NCBI GenBank assembly: GCA_951812925.1
Contig: OX638368.1
Location: 151,824,492-151,888,491, forward strand
Reading direction: 5' to 3'
DNA length: 64,000 nucleotides
DNA from: Calliopum simillimum
Taxonomy: Eukaryota; Arthropoda; Insecta; Diptera; Lauxaniidae
Within the stretch, counting starts at the first letter, position 1; each line of letters opens with the position of its first letter. Both the position numbers and the translations under genes were made by a program. Positions 47,601 to 59,220 of this stretch are shown piece by piece. The notes under the pieces are model-generated. The model was not told where the DNA came from and did no database searches. It saw only the letters and a program-made list of their open reading frames with translations.

Positions 47601-48936
47601 AGTCAAATTAAATTGACTCAATTGGCATACTCTTAAATATAGAATAAATATGGAAAGAAGAAAACCCTTTAACAAAAATAATAAATAAAGAACATATTTT
47701 TTAAAATTATTCAATCGAAATGTAACGATAAAAACCAAAACTAAAGAAATATCTACATTAATGCAATGTATAAATAAAATTAATAAAACAATTTATAGTA
47801 ATTGAAAAAAAAAAAAAAAAAAAAACAATGCCTTTTGAATTCATACATATTTAAAAACAAACATTCTAATTAACGAAAATCAAATTCTTTTTAAAAAACA
47901 AAATTAATAATTTCACACTTTCGAATTAAAACAAAATAACTTTCGAAATTTTTGGTACGTCGAATTAACTTTAAATATTTTAGCAATGATTTATTAATTT
48001 TTTATAAAACAAAACTAATCTCTTCTTGAAAATAATGATTTATGCAAGCTCTTTCTTATACTAAGACTTGAAATTTGTGCACCTTTAAGGATAAACTTTT
48101 TTGTTTTCTTTCCTAAAATAGCAAAGAAAAAAAAATCTATAAATATTGTTTTATCACAATTTACTACACTCATTCGAATTGCACTACAATATGTAACAAT
48201 TTTAAACATTTTTGATGTATTTTTAAACATTTTTTAAATTCATATAGAAACTTTTTTAATATAAATGTTAATTAACACATTTGCATGAAAAAAAAAAAAA
48301 AAAAAAAAAAAAATACAGAATCCATAATACAAATTGTTGCTCTTAAATCTCAATGTAATAAATTATCTCGTCCTTTTCCTGCAAATCCTTTAATCATGTC
48401 CCTCATCCATTTTAAATAAGAAAGAAAAACATTATGAAAAAAGAAACATTAATAAGAAAACACTATTTTAGAAGAAAAGAAAAAATCTTAATATACAACA
48501 AAAGAAGGAAAAATTTTGATTTAACATAATTAAATATTTACTTTTTAGTCGGAAATACATTATCACAAAAAAAAAAAACAAAATTAAGAAATGATCGAAA
48601 ATTTTTTTGATTCGAAACATCGTACTTTCTTTAATTTTTCTTTATGTTTTAGGAAAAATTTTAAGACTGCAAAAAATGAATTCTTTAAATGGAAAAATTA
48701 AACTTAATAAAAATTATTTATAAAATAAATTAAATTATTGCGTCAGTTTCTTATTACAATAAAAACCAGGGACATACGAATACACGCTTTTTTATTTTGT
48801 TTTAAATTTTCTTGGAATCGACTGCAAAGCATCCTCTTCTTACTTCTCAACACAAATACCTTAGAGGCCGTGCATATCGCAAGTAGCGTTTTAAATATGA
48901 GGCAAATTATAAATATCTAAATTTCATTAAAAACAA
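44629..48936. other. Gene-poor, AT-rich region
   Basis: I see no complete gene in these 4.3 kb. Short open frames (44939, 45211, 46714) show no recognisable domain and no splice context. One inverted repeat pair is present at 45430-46065. The right half (about 47400-48936) is extremely AT-rich with A runs of over 20 at 47804 and 48290. It could be the 3' UTR of the minus-strand exon at 48937-49096. Confidence 0.4.
45430..46065. repeat. Wide inverted repeat pair
   Basis: GAAGCACTCCATGCCAAGTG, then a TACCA...TTTCGCTCAA block near 45445-45515, recurs inverted at about 45990-46058. Pairing fades outside and inside these arms, so the outer limits are uncertain. Probably an old foldback element. 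Confidence 0.5.
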
Positions 48937-49096
48937 TCAAAACAAAGTAAAATTAAAAAATTGGTGATGTCGATAAAGCTTTACGGGTTCGGCACAATAA
49001 ATCTCCAGACCTTCACACCACTTTGTGAGAAAATGACGGCGCACTATGGGACGAAGTGAGGTTAGTCGTCTCAAAAATCTGTAACTTTCATATCCG
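48937..49096 (-). CDS. Probable terminal exon of an unidentified gene
   Basis: A good acceptor (TTTTTTCTATAG) precedes an open frame GYESYRFLRRLTSLRPIVRR, HFLTKWCEGLEIYCAEPVKL, YRHHQFFNFTLF and then a stop. Its composition (Arg, Leu, Trp, Cys, few Lys/Asn runs) is unlike the junk frames nearby. I do not recognise the protein. The exon begins at the third base of a codon, so upstream exons must supply the rest, and none was found on the minus strand to the right within the window. That implies an intron of more than 14 kb, or else a dead fragment. The very AT-rich sequence to the left could be its 3' UTR. Confidence 0.4.
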
Positions 49097-49576
49097 CTAT
49101 AGAAAAAAGTTGAAATTTCACACAAACAATTATGAATATATGACCTTTATAAAAATGTATACTTAATAAGTATAAAATTATTAGGTAAGTAGTTAAGAAA
49201 TGAAATTTCAAAGTAACAGTTAAAAATTTTTAGAATAAATTTTGCCATTTCGTGACAGTTAATGTTAACGTTAAGGTAAATAAGTAAGGAAAATGCATTT
49301 TGACAACAAAACTTAGTAATTCCTTACCTTTGACTTAAATTTGAGAAAAACTTTAGGAAGAGGTTAATAGCTATAAAGTTTGAATAAACGTTATTTTTTA
49401 TTATATAAGAATGTAACTGTTTAGGACCCTTGATATTTGAAAAGAAATGAAAACACATAAATTATTGTGGAAAAATGAATCATGTCCAAAAAACCACATT
49501 TATTTGAACAGCAATATGAATTTACAGTATAAAAGCCAAGTGATAACTCGTATGCAGTATGTATACAATACATTTA

Positions 49577-50590
49577 CTATATATTAAGGAGCTCTTTAAG
49601 GAGCTCTTTTGAAACAGTATCAGAAGGTTTCTTTAGGCTAGATATATAAGGACCAGAAGTGTATAAAAGAGCATGGAAAACGTCTTCATTTGTCGCTGAC
49701 CTACAGCACTTTCTTGCGTGGTTCAATCTTATTCTTTTGTAATCTTTGTTACGTGATTCCTGAGCATCTTCAGCTAAATGTCCAATAGGAAGAACAGCAA
49801 AGTATCTTATTATACTTTCTCCATGCATTAAAATTTTGTGCACTGATGAGGGCATATAATACCAGCTATAGTTTTCCACATATAACTGCGCAGTAGTTTT
49901 TGTGTATTTACCAAACTTTACCGGGTTGATTGGCATGCCTGATGACAAGGTTTGCAGTATTACATAATGGGGGTTATCGTGAATCAAGATTCCCGGGGAA
50001 TTTTCTCGGACTGCCGTGCATTCTCTATTACAATTTCAGAAAATTCCCCGGGAATCTTGATTCACGATAACCCCCAATGTCTTTTAATGAGATCTCCGTT
50101 GACCCCAGTGATTTCAGATGTGCAATGGTAATTATTGAAAAATCGGCGAGCAGTATTGCCATCATTGCTATTTCCGCATCCTTGTCGAGGTTTATCAACA
50201 TGTAACCCCAATTGACTTCGAAAACGATCTTGCACAAGTTTTTTTTTTCTCTGCTTTGTTTATTTTCTGGAGTTGTTGCTGACCATTTTTCAAACAAAAG
50301 GTTATACGATATATGCAAAACCATTTCCATGCAGCTATTCCATACATGCAAAGTGGACAAACCATACTCATATGCGTTTTCGTTTTCAGGTTTAGATGAT
50401 ATTTTGCTTAGATCATTCATATCACTTGATTTAGCACCACAGACAGAACACACCGCACCAGAACTAGTATCTGTTAACACTTGCGTTACCTTGCCATCAT
50501 CCATTATGAGAAACAATTCGTGCTCAATTTCAATCAAAATGTTATTTTGATTTATTCTTGAAAATTCCAAGTTTTTGATCTACAACAATT
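49577..50590 (-). pseudogene. RAG1/Transib-like transposase relic, C-terminal half
   Basis: A possible acceptor (GTTGTAG) precedes IKNLEFSRINQNNILIEIEH, then a CSVCGAKSSDMND zinc knuckle and YEYGLSTLHVWNSCMEMVLH. After a one-base slip in an A run at about 50239-50249 the frame continues as KKLVQDRFRSQLGLHVDKPR, GNSNDGNTARRFFNNY and ITGVNGDLIKRH. A 107-bp hairpin then interrupts it, and the frame resumes as YVILQTLSSGMPINPVKFGK, YSWYYMPSSVHKILMHGESI, LAEDAQESRNKDYKRIRLNH and SGPYISSL to a stop. The order C-x2-C, then G-N-x-A-R, then a tyrosine/His-rich helix and E-S-R-N-K with basic residues after it resembles the C-terminal part of RAG1 and Transib transposases (RAG1 has an E-S-G-N-K around its last catalytic Glu). 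The N-terminal half was not found. Family assignment is from memory. Confidence 0.6.
49969..50075. repeat. 107-bp hairpin element, copy F
   Basis: This copy lies inside the RAG1-like relic. It is near-identical to copies D and E, with AAT on both sides. Removing the element and one AAT rejoins CAT TAT GTA (H-Y-V) in the minus-strand frame, which confirms the element boundaries and a 3-bp duplication. Confidence 0.92.
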
Positions 50591-50848
50591 CGAGATAATA
50601 GTGACTGATTGTATTTTGTAAAGTACAGATGACATAAAATTCAAGGAATAAATAGCCCTACAAGTAATGGGTATAATTATTACTAAAGTGAAAAATGGGT
50701 GCGAAATTTGTTATGTCATAAGTATTTTGACATGACGTTATTTTATCTGTTCCACTAAAATATATTTGAGCTGAAAGTTCTTGAAAACCCATAAAAATAT
50801 CGCTTTTAGTTTATTTTTTTAATTCTTAATTTTAACCACATAATATAT

Positions 50849-51099
50849 AAGGGCATTTCTCAGAAACTTTTAAACTATATACTTACATTTGAATGTCAAA
50901 AGTGTAAGTTGTAATTACTCAAAATATGTAGTAATGATTTTTTGTGAATATTGGCCCGCGCACATATTGTTCAAACATTAACAAGTTTGTGGACGAGCCA
51001 ATATTCACAAAAAAATATTACTATTTTGAGTAATTACAATTTACACTTTTGACATTCAAATGTAAGTATTTAGGTTAAAAGTTTCTGAGAAATGCCCTT
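50849..51099. mobile_element. Foldback MITE with AAGGGCATTTCTCAG ends
   Basis: Arms of about 105 bp are inverted copies that start AAGGGCATTTCTCAGAAACT and include TTTGAATGTCAAAAGTGTAA and AATATTGGC-type blocks around a short unpaired centre. Non-coding. Confidence 0.8.
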
Positions 51100-51479
51100 A
51101 AATGTGTTTTATTTGAAGGCGGGCAAATTCGGGCATGGGTTTTTTTTTTCCTTTCGTTAGAAATAAAACACAGAATTGAATTAGAAAAAAAACTTGACAG
51201 CGATAAACGTCGGCCTCTATTGCGAATAGAAACGAAAAATAAAAAGTTGTCTCTTTTAAACTAATGTTTATTGTGCACATTAAAATAAAGAAAGTATTTC
51301 GCTTTCATTCGCGTTTCCTGTATCACGACAAAATTGTGGCTGGGGGGTTTTTGAGGTTGCTTACTTTGAATCTGATATCTTTTTTGTGTAAACAAAATGG
51401 CGGATCCAAAATGGAGGCACACAAATAATATAATACAAAAACTAGTAAGGGGGTAACCTTTAGCTTGGCCAAACATTAA

Positions 51480-51995
51480 ATACCCTACACTGCAGTGTTT
51501 TTAAAATTTTACTTATATGGAAGGCTCCAGGCCCTCTTTTCTGATTTCACGCAGTTTTTGAAGAAAGCTTGCATTTATAGTTCTTAGTGTCTGAGAAAAA
51601 TTTAGTTCGATTATCTCAAAAAACGCTTTCAGTATAGCGTTATGCCACGCCCACTTGTCCGAATTCGTCCAGCATTTTTCAGAATTACTCCTAAAGTTGC
51701 ATTTTGAATATATTTTTTGTATAGGCAGTGAGCGTGTCCATTGACGGATTTTGCTGATTTTTAATCACACGAGTTATCTTTAACGACGGAGGCAGTGTAC
51801 TAAATTTCATTGAATTATCTCGGTCAGTTTTCCCAGAAAATGTAATTCCACGCATACCCAGCCAGACAGACGGACATGGCTATATCGACTCAGGAGGAGG
51901 TGGCGCTGATCAAGAACATATATACTTTTCTATATCTGCCACACCTCCTTCTCTGCGTTACAAACGGAAGGACAAAGTTATGGTGTAGGGTATAA
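51480..51995. repeat. Dispersed non-coding repeat
   Basis: The stretch contains GCCACGCCCACTTGTCC and GACAGACGGACATGGCTATA followed by TCGACTC, words of a kind I associate with interspersed repeats of flies. It begins and ends with a similar word (TACCCTACAC and TGTAGGGTATA), so these may be its limits. It contains no reading frame. Confidence 0.45.
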
Positions 51996-52004
51996 AAAGG
52001 ATTT

Positions 52005-52230
52005 GCCTCAAAGGAAAAAGCTAAGGAAGTGGTACGTGCCTATGAAAAAATCCTGGACTCTACATTAGAGATGTGGCTAAAAAAGTGCATATGTCGCACG
52101 GATACGTACAGAAAGTTCGCAGAGAGAAAGTTCATATAAAGTACCACTAGCACCAAACAGCAATGATAAGCAAAACACAGCTGCTAAAACTCGCTCACGA
52201 AAGCTCTATGACCGTTTCAAGAGCGTAGCC
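52005..52230 (+). pseudogene. N-terminal fragment of a Tc1/mariner-type transposase
   Basis: After a slip in an A run the frame reads KEVVRAYEK, NPGLYIRDVAKKVHMSHGYV and QKVRREK, a helix-turn-helix like those at the N-terminus of Tc1/mariner (maT/ITmD37E-type) transposases. A second slip leads to VPLAPNSNDKQNTAAKTRSR and KLYDRF before the similarity ends. No catalytic part follows. Confidence 0.5.
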
Positions 52231-52669
52231 AGGATCAAATCTAGAGGTGGGGGGGGGGGTTCGGTTCGGATGGCATTGTTTTTTTCTTAATATTGTTTTT
52301 TTATATAAAAGAGAAAAATGTTGTTCCACTTTGTAAAAAAAAGGTTCTTATCCACCAAAAATTAATTTGTTTTTTCAGTACAATTTTTTTTTCAAAAGCT
52401 CATACTTTTCTACAGAAACCCTGAAATTTTTATTAAAATCGGATAAAAAAAGCCGAGGATCTATGAATTTTCAAATATGTGAGTATCCAAAGGTTGGGTC
52501 GAACTTCGTATGGCCGCCATCTTAGAAATTTTCGGAATTTCGGAAAATCATTTTACCACAATTACATGTGTGTCAAATACTAACTTTCCAACAATTTTCA
52601 TAGAAATCGGACATGTCAAGTCGAAGACTATTATTTATTCGATTATTTATTTGATTACTTATTCGATTA

Positions 52670-53230
52670 CACTAGTCTACAGCCAAAATTCCCAGTGAAT
52701 GCCACTATCCATATGTAAAATAGGCTGCTGATTCCGAAAATCGCACTATTTTTTTTTTTATTTCGTGTCGTTTTCGAGATATCGGTCATTTTCGGTTTTC
52801 GGACCAAAAAAAAAAGATAGTTCCATTTAAATACAAATATCTCAAGAACTAATGTTTGTATTCAAACGTATTATATGTCATATTAAAGTTAATTAAATTA
52901 CCTACAAATGATATTCACATCATTTTTTTGGAAAAAAAAAAATGTTTTTTTAGAAATCAATTTATTTCGCCGAAACTAACAAACCAACCAAAAAGTGATG
53001 TGAATATCATTTGTAGGTAATTTAATTACCTTTAATATGACATATAACACGTTTGAATACAAATTCTTGAGATATTTGTATTTAAATGGAACTACCTTTT
53101 TTTTTGGTCCAAAAACCGAAAATGACCGATATCTCGAAAAGGACATGAAATACAAAAAAAATAATGCGATTTTCTGAATCAGCAGTGGCATTCACTGGGG
53201 AAAAAATTTTTAATCATTTGCAGACTAGTG
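52670..53230. mobile_element. Foldback MITE with CACTAGTCT ends
   Basis: This 561-bp element has arms of more than 230 bp that are inverted copies: CACTAGTCTACA at the left, TGCAGACTAGTG at the right, with AGTGAATGCCACT, GATATCGGTCATTTTCGGTT and CAAATGATATTCACATC blocks inside. The CACTAG start is hAT-like. Similar TTATTCGATT words flank both sides, but no exact target duplication is clear. Confidence 0.8.
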
Positions 53231-54438
53231 TTATTTATTCGATTTCTTTAAGATAAAGGCGTCTAACATGTCAAGATTTTGAGATATATCTAATAATCTA
53301 AAATATGAGATTTTATGGCAAGACAATATTATTTTCAGCCATAAAACTTGATATGATAGTTGAAAGTATTAGCCTTTTCCGTCAAAACCCACTTTGAGTT
53401 GCATAGATTTTTTTTTTTCGAAAATTAACTAAGTATTGAATGCTTAAAGTTTTTCTTATTGGACACACACTTTATGTTTCTTGGTAGAGACAGTCAGTTA
53501 AAAGATCCGCGAATTGGATAAAATTTTCGAAAACTGCTTTTTCTGGTTTAGTCTTTGCAATGGATGGTGTTGTTTTATGACTTATTATTTTAGAGTGGAA
53601 TGATAAACTATGCCTTCTCTCTCTTATTCATACATTTAATTCCGGTATACGATGGCTTAGCAATACTTGATGATGTGAGGATTTACTGTATTTCAAATAT
53701 GCATCATATTACTCATAAGTTATCTTAACCACAAAAACAAAACGGAATATTTGTTTTGAAGTGTTCTTATCACTGGTAAGCCCCTTTGTCTTTATTTAAG
53801 TTGTAAGTGTCAGATGATCTGGGGAATAACAACAAAAAAATATGCTTAAAAAACTTTATCTTTCTTTGTTTTTATCACATGCAAATTATTTAAATAGTGC
53901 ATTCAGTTGGTCTAGCTTTATATTGTTTTACTGTTTAAATAGTGGCGTCAATAAAGCCAAAAATCAGGTAAAATGAGAAAGTCCTCAAGAACAGCTCCGA
54001 TTTTGATGATTTTTTTTTCTAAATTTAATTTTTTTTATTTAAAATCAGAAACATTTTGGAGCGCGATCGGAATTATATAATTTTTTAAACAATATTTAAG
54101 AAACTTATGTTTTAATAACAAAAACATTGGAAAAAAAAACAACAAACAAAAGCGATTTTAATGAAACTTTTAAAAATGATACGTAAGTATTAGCACATAC
54201 TAAAGAATGAGATAGACTTTAACTTATTATATATACGTACTTATGAAGAGGTGTGGCACAGCCCTAAACTTTTTATTTAATTTGGTCATATCTTTTGAAC
54301 CGTATAAGATATTTTGATGAAATTTAGTACACAACTACTGACTATCAATGCTGACTTGTAATGGCCAACAATTGGGCAAAATCAGGAAAGTGCCACGCCC
54401 AATTTTAAACATTGAAAATGAAATCGCCTATCATTAAT
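53231..54438. other. Spacer without genes
   Basis: I see no gene here. The sequence near 53270-53420 shares words with 58200-58330 and 59245-59320 (AAAACTTGATA...GTTGAAAGTATTAG), so an old dispersed repeat is probably present. Confidence 0.35.
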
Positions 54439-54677
54439 GCGCAATGATCACAGCTTAATTTTGACATCAAAAACTTAAAGATTGGATCATATATAACAAA
54501 CTTGAGTCCTTTTGAATGAAAAATTTAAATACAAGCAGTTATACCAAACCCATTGAATTGAATTATCTCTGTTCTCGTATGTAAGCATTTTCATAACTAA
54601 AATGATTTCAAATTTTTTGTTCAAAAGGACTCAAGTTTGTTAGTTTTGATGCCAAAATAAAGTTGTGATAATTGCGC
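54439..54677. repeat. Foldback sequence
   Basis: GCGCAATGATCACAGCTTAA followed by TTTTGACATCAAAA is inverted at the right as TTTTGATGCCAAAATAAAGT followed by TGTGATAATTGCGC. Inner words AACTTGAGTCC and GGACTCAAGTT also pair. About 239 bp, non-coding. Confidence 0.65.
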
Positions 54678-55605
54678 ACAAAACCAAGCAGAAAACGGGC
54701 TTGCAAAAAAGTCTGCCGGATTAATCTAAATTTTTTTTCTTAGATTTCAAATTCTTGCTATTTTCTGCATCATTTGACATCATCTTTTTGAAATTTTGAC
54801 AGCTAAAATTTTTTTAATTTATTTTAATATTTTTTTTTTTATTTGTGTTTCCATTTTCTTAAAATAAATTAAATAAAGTTAAATTACATTCATAACATTA
54901 AAAAAAAAAATGAAATTAAAGAACACAAATTAATTTAAAAGCAAAAATTAAAATTGTATTTTGTTTTCGTTACGATTCAAACTACAAACTGTTATCAAAC
55001 TGGCCCCCACAGCATCCCTTTTTCACTAGTTTCAGGCTAGTACTAACCGTGAACTAATAGTTTTTGTAGAGGGTCTCATATTTTTAAAGCAGGGTCGTGA
55101 TTTTGGATTTGTCATTTGTAAATCAAAAGTCTGAAAATTGAGCAAACCAGTGTTATTTTTGTTACAGTAATTTTAATTTGCATTTTTTATTGAAATATAC
55201 ATACATACTTAATATGTATTTTGTAATTAATTTAGAGAAAAAATATTTTGGATAACATAAATGGTTTCATTGATATGCGCAAATTAAAATGGCTCTATGA
55301 AATGCAGCTTCTGCTACTTTTCTTGGAAAATTATTAAGTTAGCTACGTCTTCTAATGATAAATAAAATAATAAATAAAATAAAATAAAAGGTGAGAATCA
55401 AAAAATGTTGGACATATTTTAAACCAATTGGAAAACTTCCCAACAAACCAAAGGTTCCGAATTCGTAACGAATTCCCCAACAAACCAAATGTTCCGACTT
55501 TTTCTAAATTCAGAGTAAAGATTTTCTCTGAAGAATTTCTTAAACTTTTTCTTCCGAATTTTGTGGAACAAACTCGAAACTGTTTAGAGTTTTCGTAACG
55601 ATTTC
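54678..55605. other. Spacer without genes
   Basis: AT-rich, with long A/T runs at 54830 and 54900. An imperfect direct repeat (AACCAAAGGTTCCGAATTCG and AACCAAATGTTCCGACTTT) lies at about 55445-55500. No coding region is supported. Confidence 0.35.
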
Positions 55606-55762
55606 GATAATTCGTCGGTTGAGTATTATTTTGCCGTAAACGCGACTTCGTTGAAAAAGCAAAAGCAGATAACTTGTGCCTGTGTCGACACAAGTTAAGT
55701 GCTTTTGTTTTTTTTAACGAAGTGGCGTTTACGGCAAAATAATACTCAACCGATGAATTATC
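55606..55762. mobile_element. Hairpin element with GATAATTCGTCGG ends
   Basis: GATAATTCGTCGGTTGAGTA followed by TTATTTTGCCGTAAACGC is inverted at the right, giving a 157-bp hairpin with a short GACTTCG...CGAAGT inner stem. It is non-coding. A weak match lies in Wdr24 intron 2. Confidence 0.7.
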
Positions 55763-58349
55763 AATTTTTTGAAAAAGGTCATGTGATTTTCAATACGAAT
55801 TTGGAATTTAAGTAATTGTATACGGAAATAATGCGTTGCAGACCTCTAACGTGAAAGGATTTTAGTTTATTTTCTATTAGAGGTAGGCGTATCTGTTGAC
55901 ATGTCACGCCCATTTTTAGTAAATTTCCTAACTAGCTACGAATATATCTTCAACTTTTTTCAACAAAGAAAATTTAATTTTCTATGGGAGGTAGGCGTGT
56001 TCCTTGACTTATGCGTCCAATTTTGGAATATTTCTTAAATAGTTTTCATTAATTAAAAATATAAATAGCTTTGCATGCAAAAACTCCTCGGTCACCAGAA
56101 AATTTGAAATTAGAAAATGAAAAACCCAACTTTGGAGAGATATAAATTGAAATGTCCTTAAAATCTGTTTCTTTGAAGGTGTATCAGTTAAGTAAAATCT
56201 AAACGTGACTATTAATTAGCATGTGTCTTATCCCAGTTAAGAAAATTTTGAAGTGTCGAATACAAAACAATTTATTCAAAAAAAAGGGAACTAAGTACAT
56301 ATTGTGAAGTGAGTTAAAGACATTTTAAGGATGTAATATTTTTGAGATTTGATTGTTATGCCACAATTTATAGACCAAACTCTGAAAAAGCACTTTTTTG
56401 GCTAAAGCTTACGATGGTGTATTGGATAAGTAGTATAAGCTTTCTATTGATTTATGTCCAGCGAAAATTCCAATTTACTTATTTTTGTTATAATTTGGTG
56501 CAATTAAATAAATTTAAGTCATCCGCGTGTCTTTTACATATTTATTGGTCCATTTGAAACTCGGAAGATAGTCTATTGCATAATTGCTAAAAATTGTTTT
56601 AGAGCATTAGGTGGAAAAAACAAAGAGATTGTTTTCTTAATGCATCACTCTAATTTATATGCAATTTAATTATACAAAAAGTGTACCAAGTGCGCTGATA
56701 CAATCATATACAAAATATTCATTAAATACAATGTGTATTAAGTAATATGTATACACAACATCAGCTGACAGAAGAAATTGCATTAAATATTTACCAAATT
56801 TTTATCTGTTGAAATTTTTTTCTAATCTCAAACAAATAAAACAGCTTGCAGCGATGAATGCATCAACTTAAAAATGGTTATCTCATACATTTGTGTCGTT
56901 TTCTAGTTTCTTAATCATTCAGAATATTATCAAATACATATGATGCAATTGAATTGAATTGCATTAATATAAAACTTTAAAAATAGCAAAAATACATAAG
57001 AGAAAAAACAAAAATCAATGCCAATCAAAAATGCATATTTTAGCCTCTCCTTTCATATGTTTGTAAATGGATTTATGTTTATTGTGTTCGTTTCGAATTA
57101 TTTCTTAAAAACAATAACTACATAATTTTAAAGTCTAATAATGACAACAACTAAACACGTAAAGATCAAACGCAGCGATAGCTTGAAAATTTTAAATCAA
57201 AGCTGTGCGCATGCGCACATTAACCAATGACACTTTTGGTGTTCTATTGTTGCTACAATAGCGTGCAGTGCTACGGTGCACGTTGCAGCAATTTGCAATT
57301 TTAAAATAATTTTTTTTCCCCCTCAAATTAAGAATTAGTTTCAAGCGAAATTATTGCCAACTTACTGCTAAGAATATCGATTATACTGCGAGATATTTTT
57401 AGGATTTTGCAAAACAAAAACAAATCTAAAACTTAGGTTTGTTGGCAATAATGACAGTGAGACTTGACTGCACTAGAAAACTTCTGATATGCCAAACACC
57501 TGGGTATTTACTTATTCGTATTTTCTTGATTTTCGTTGGATTCTTAAATTTTTAGTTTAACATTTAATGGAAATTAAATTTTGGAACATGCCAGTTGATA
57601 TTCTCATGAAAGTATACCCTTTTGGAATAAGCTTTTATGGTGACTTTGTAATCTTGTATGAATATACATATGTGCCATTAAATATTTAGGTACTTAGAGG
57701 GGGAAAAATATTTCCTTACCTTGAAAAATGTAACATTTCAATAATTCATTAACAAAACAATCAAAAACACTTACAATTTTGGTAAGCTATGCGCTTAGGT
57801 GGTACTGACCTCAAAATATGTTCAGATATTGAAGACGTGTCTTTTTTATTAATTTTGCAATCCATATTTTTACTGAAACATCTGGAAAAATAGCGTTTTG
57901 CCATATTAATAATGTTGGTGCAACATGACGTATGAGTGACATTCTATTATTTTAGAAAAGCCAAACACAAATTTTGTGAGTAATGTAGTGTTTTTTTTTC
58001 GACTTCGGCGCCGTTAGCATATTTTTGAGTATCGTAACTTATCCTAAAATTTCAGCTGCGTAGGTCAATCCTGTGGACGGACAGCACACTTGTCTTAAGC
58101 GAAAAAAAAGTGTTCCCCGATGTCACCAAAATTCAAGTTCTTATGTACTCTGACTCCTTGGACATATATCTTTTAAGAAACTAAAACAAAGTAAAACAAA
58201 CAGAAGTAAAAGTAGTTATTTTCGATGTATTTTCCGATGCCAAACTTGAATCCAGCATCAGAGTTGTTTTATCTTGTAAGGTTACTGCTTATCTAAAAGT
58301 CAAAAAAAACACAGTTTTTTTCTATGTTTAAGGTTATATACTACCTTGA
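55763..58349. other. Gene-free AT-rich region
   Basis: I read both strands and found no exon, RNA gene or clear transposon. Blocks with 'gtaggcgt' words at about 55880 and 55985 are small repeats. Confidence 0.35.
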
Positions 58350-59220
58350 TCAAAAAGTTCCCGGAATCATCACCGTGTGGCGCCTCCTGCTGTCCGATTC
58401 AAATTTTTTTCATTTCTGTTGTCACACCTTTTAACAATATTCCTTGCGAATTTCAGCTTCCTAGCTTGACATTTGTAAATATAACGCAATTTTGAGTGCA
58501 TGTGTTTTTTTGCGAATTTCGATTTTTGAATTTCATGCAAAAAAAGATCGTGTCGATATCGGTCAAGACATGCTTTCTAAGGTTAAAAGGGACCCAGCAT
58601 TCATCAAACGCATCATTACTGGTGATGAGACATAAGTTTATGAGTACGACACTCAATCCAGACTTCAGTCGAGTGAATGGCGACTCTCCGATGAGCCAGG
58701 GCCGAAAAAACCACGTTTTTAGTCGAAAAAGAAGGAAATGCTCACGGTTTTCATGGATTACAACGGTATTGTACACCACGAATTTTTGCCAGAAAAGCAG
58801 ACCGTCAACAAAGAGTATTATTTAGATGTAATGAGGCGTCTGCGTGAAGCAATTCGCTCTTAAAGAAAGGATCTCTGGAAAAACAACTCTTGGATTTTAC
58901 ACCATGACAATGCACCATCGCACAATGCCATCATTATCTGTGAGTTTCTCACCAAAAATCAACTAATACAATTCCGCAGCCATCAAATGCGCCAGATTTA
59001 GCTCCCTGTGACTTTTTTTTGTTCGATCGACTGAAGAAACCACTACGCGGAACGCATTTTATCAGCCAATCAGAGATAATACAAAAATCGAAATTCGCAA
59101 AAAAACAGATGCACTCAAAATTGCGTTACATTTACAAATGTCAAGCTAGGAAGCTGAAATTCGCAGGGAATATTGCTAAAAGATGTGACAACCTACAGAA
59201 ATGAAAAAATTGAATTGAAG
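58350..59220 (+). mobile_element. Rearranged mariner element
   Basis: The left end reads TGATCAAAAAGTTCCCGGAA, typical of a mariner terminus. A plus-strand frame, broken by stops and slips, carries mariner transposase motifs: GDET and VYEYDTQSRLQSSEW, then MLTVFMDYNGIVHHEFLPEK, NNSWILHHDNAPSHNAI and FDRLKKPLRGTHFIS. The 3' end of the gene (about 59090-59215, including ATTGCGTTACATTTACAAAT) is also present in inverted orientation at about 58397-58515, where the transposase N-terminus should be. The right terminal repeat is missing. AAGGTAGTA (left ACTACCTT) flanks both sides. Confidence 0.8.

Noticed and set aside
48284..48313. Long A run as evidence of a retrogene tail
   Set aside because: No coding or element sequence precedes it on either strand; simple A runs are common in this AT-rich DNA.
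50212..50550. 112-codon plus-strand frame
   Set aside because: Antisense to the RAG1-like relic, which has the recognisable motifs on the minus strand.
58453..58779. 108-codon minus-strand frame
   Set aside because: Antisense of the mariner transposase and of its inverted 3' copy.
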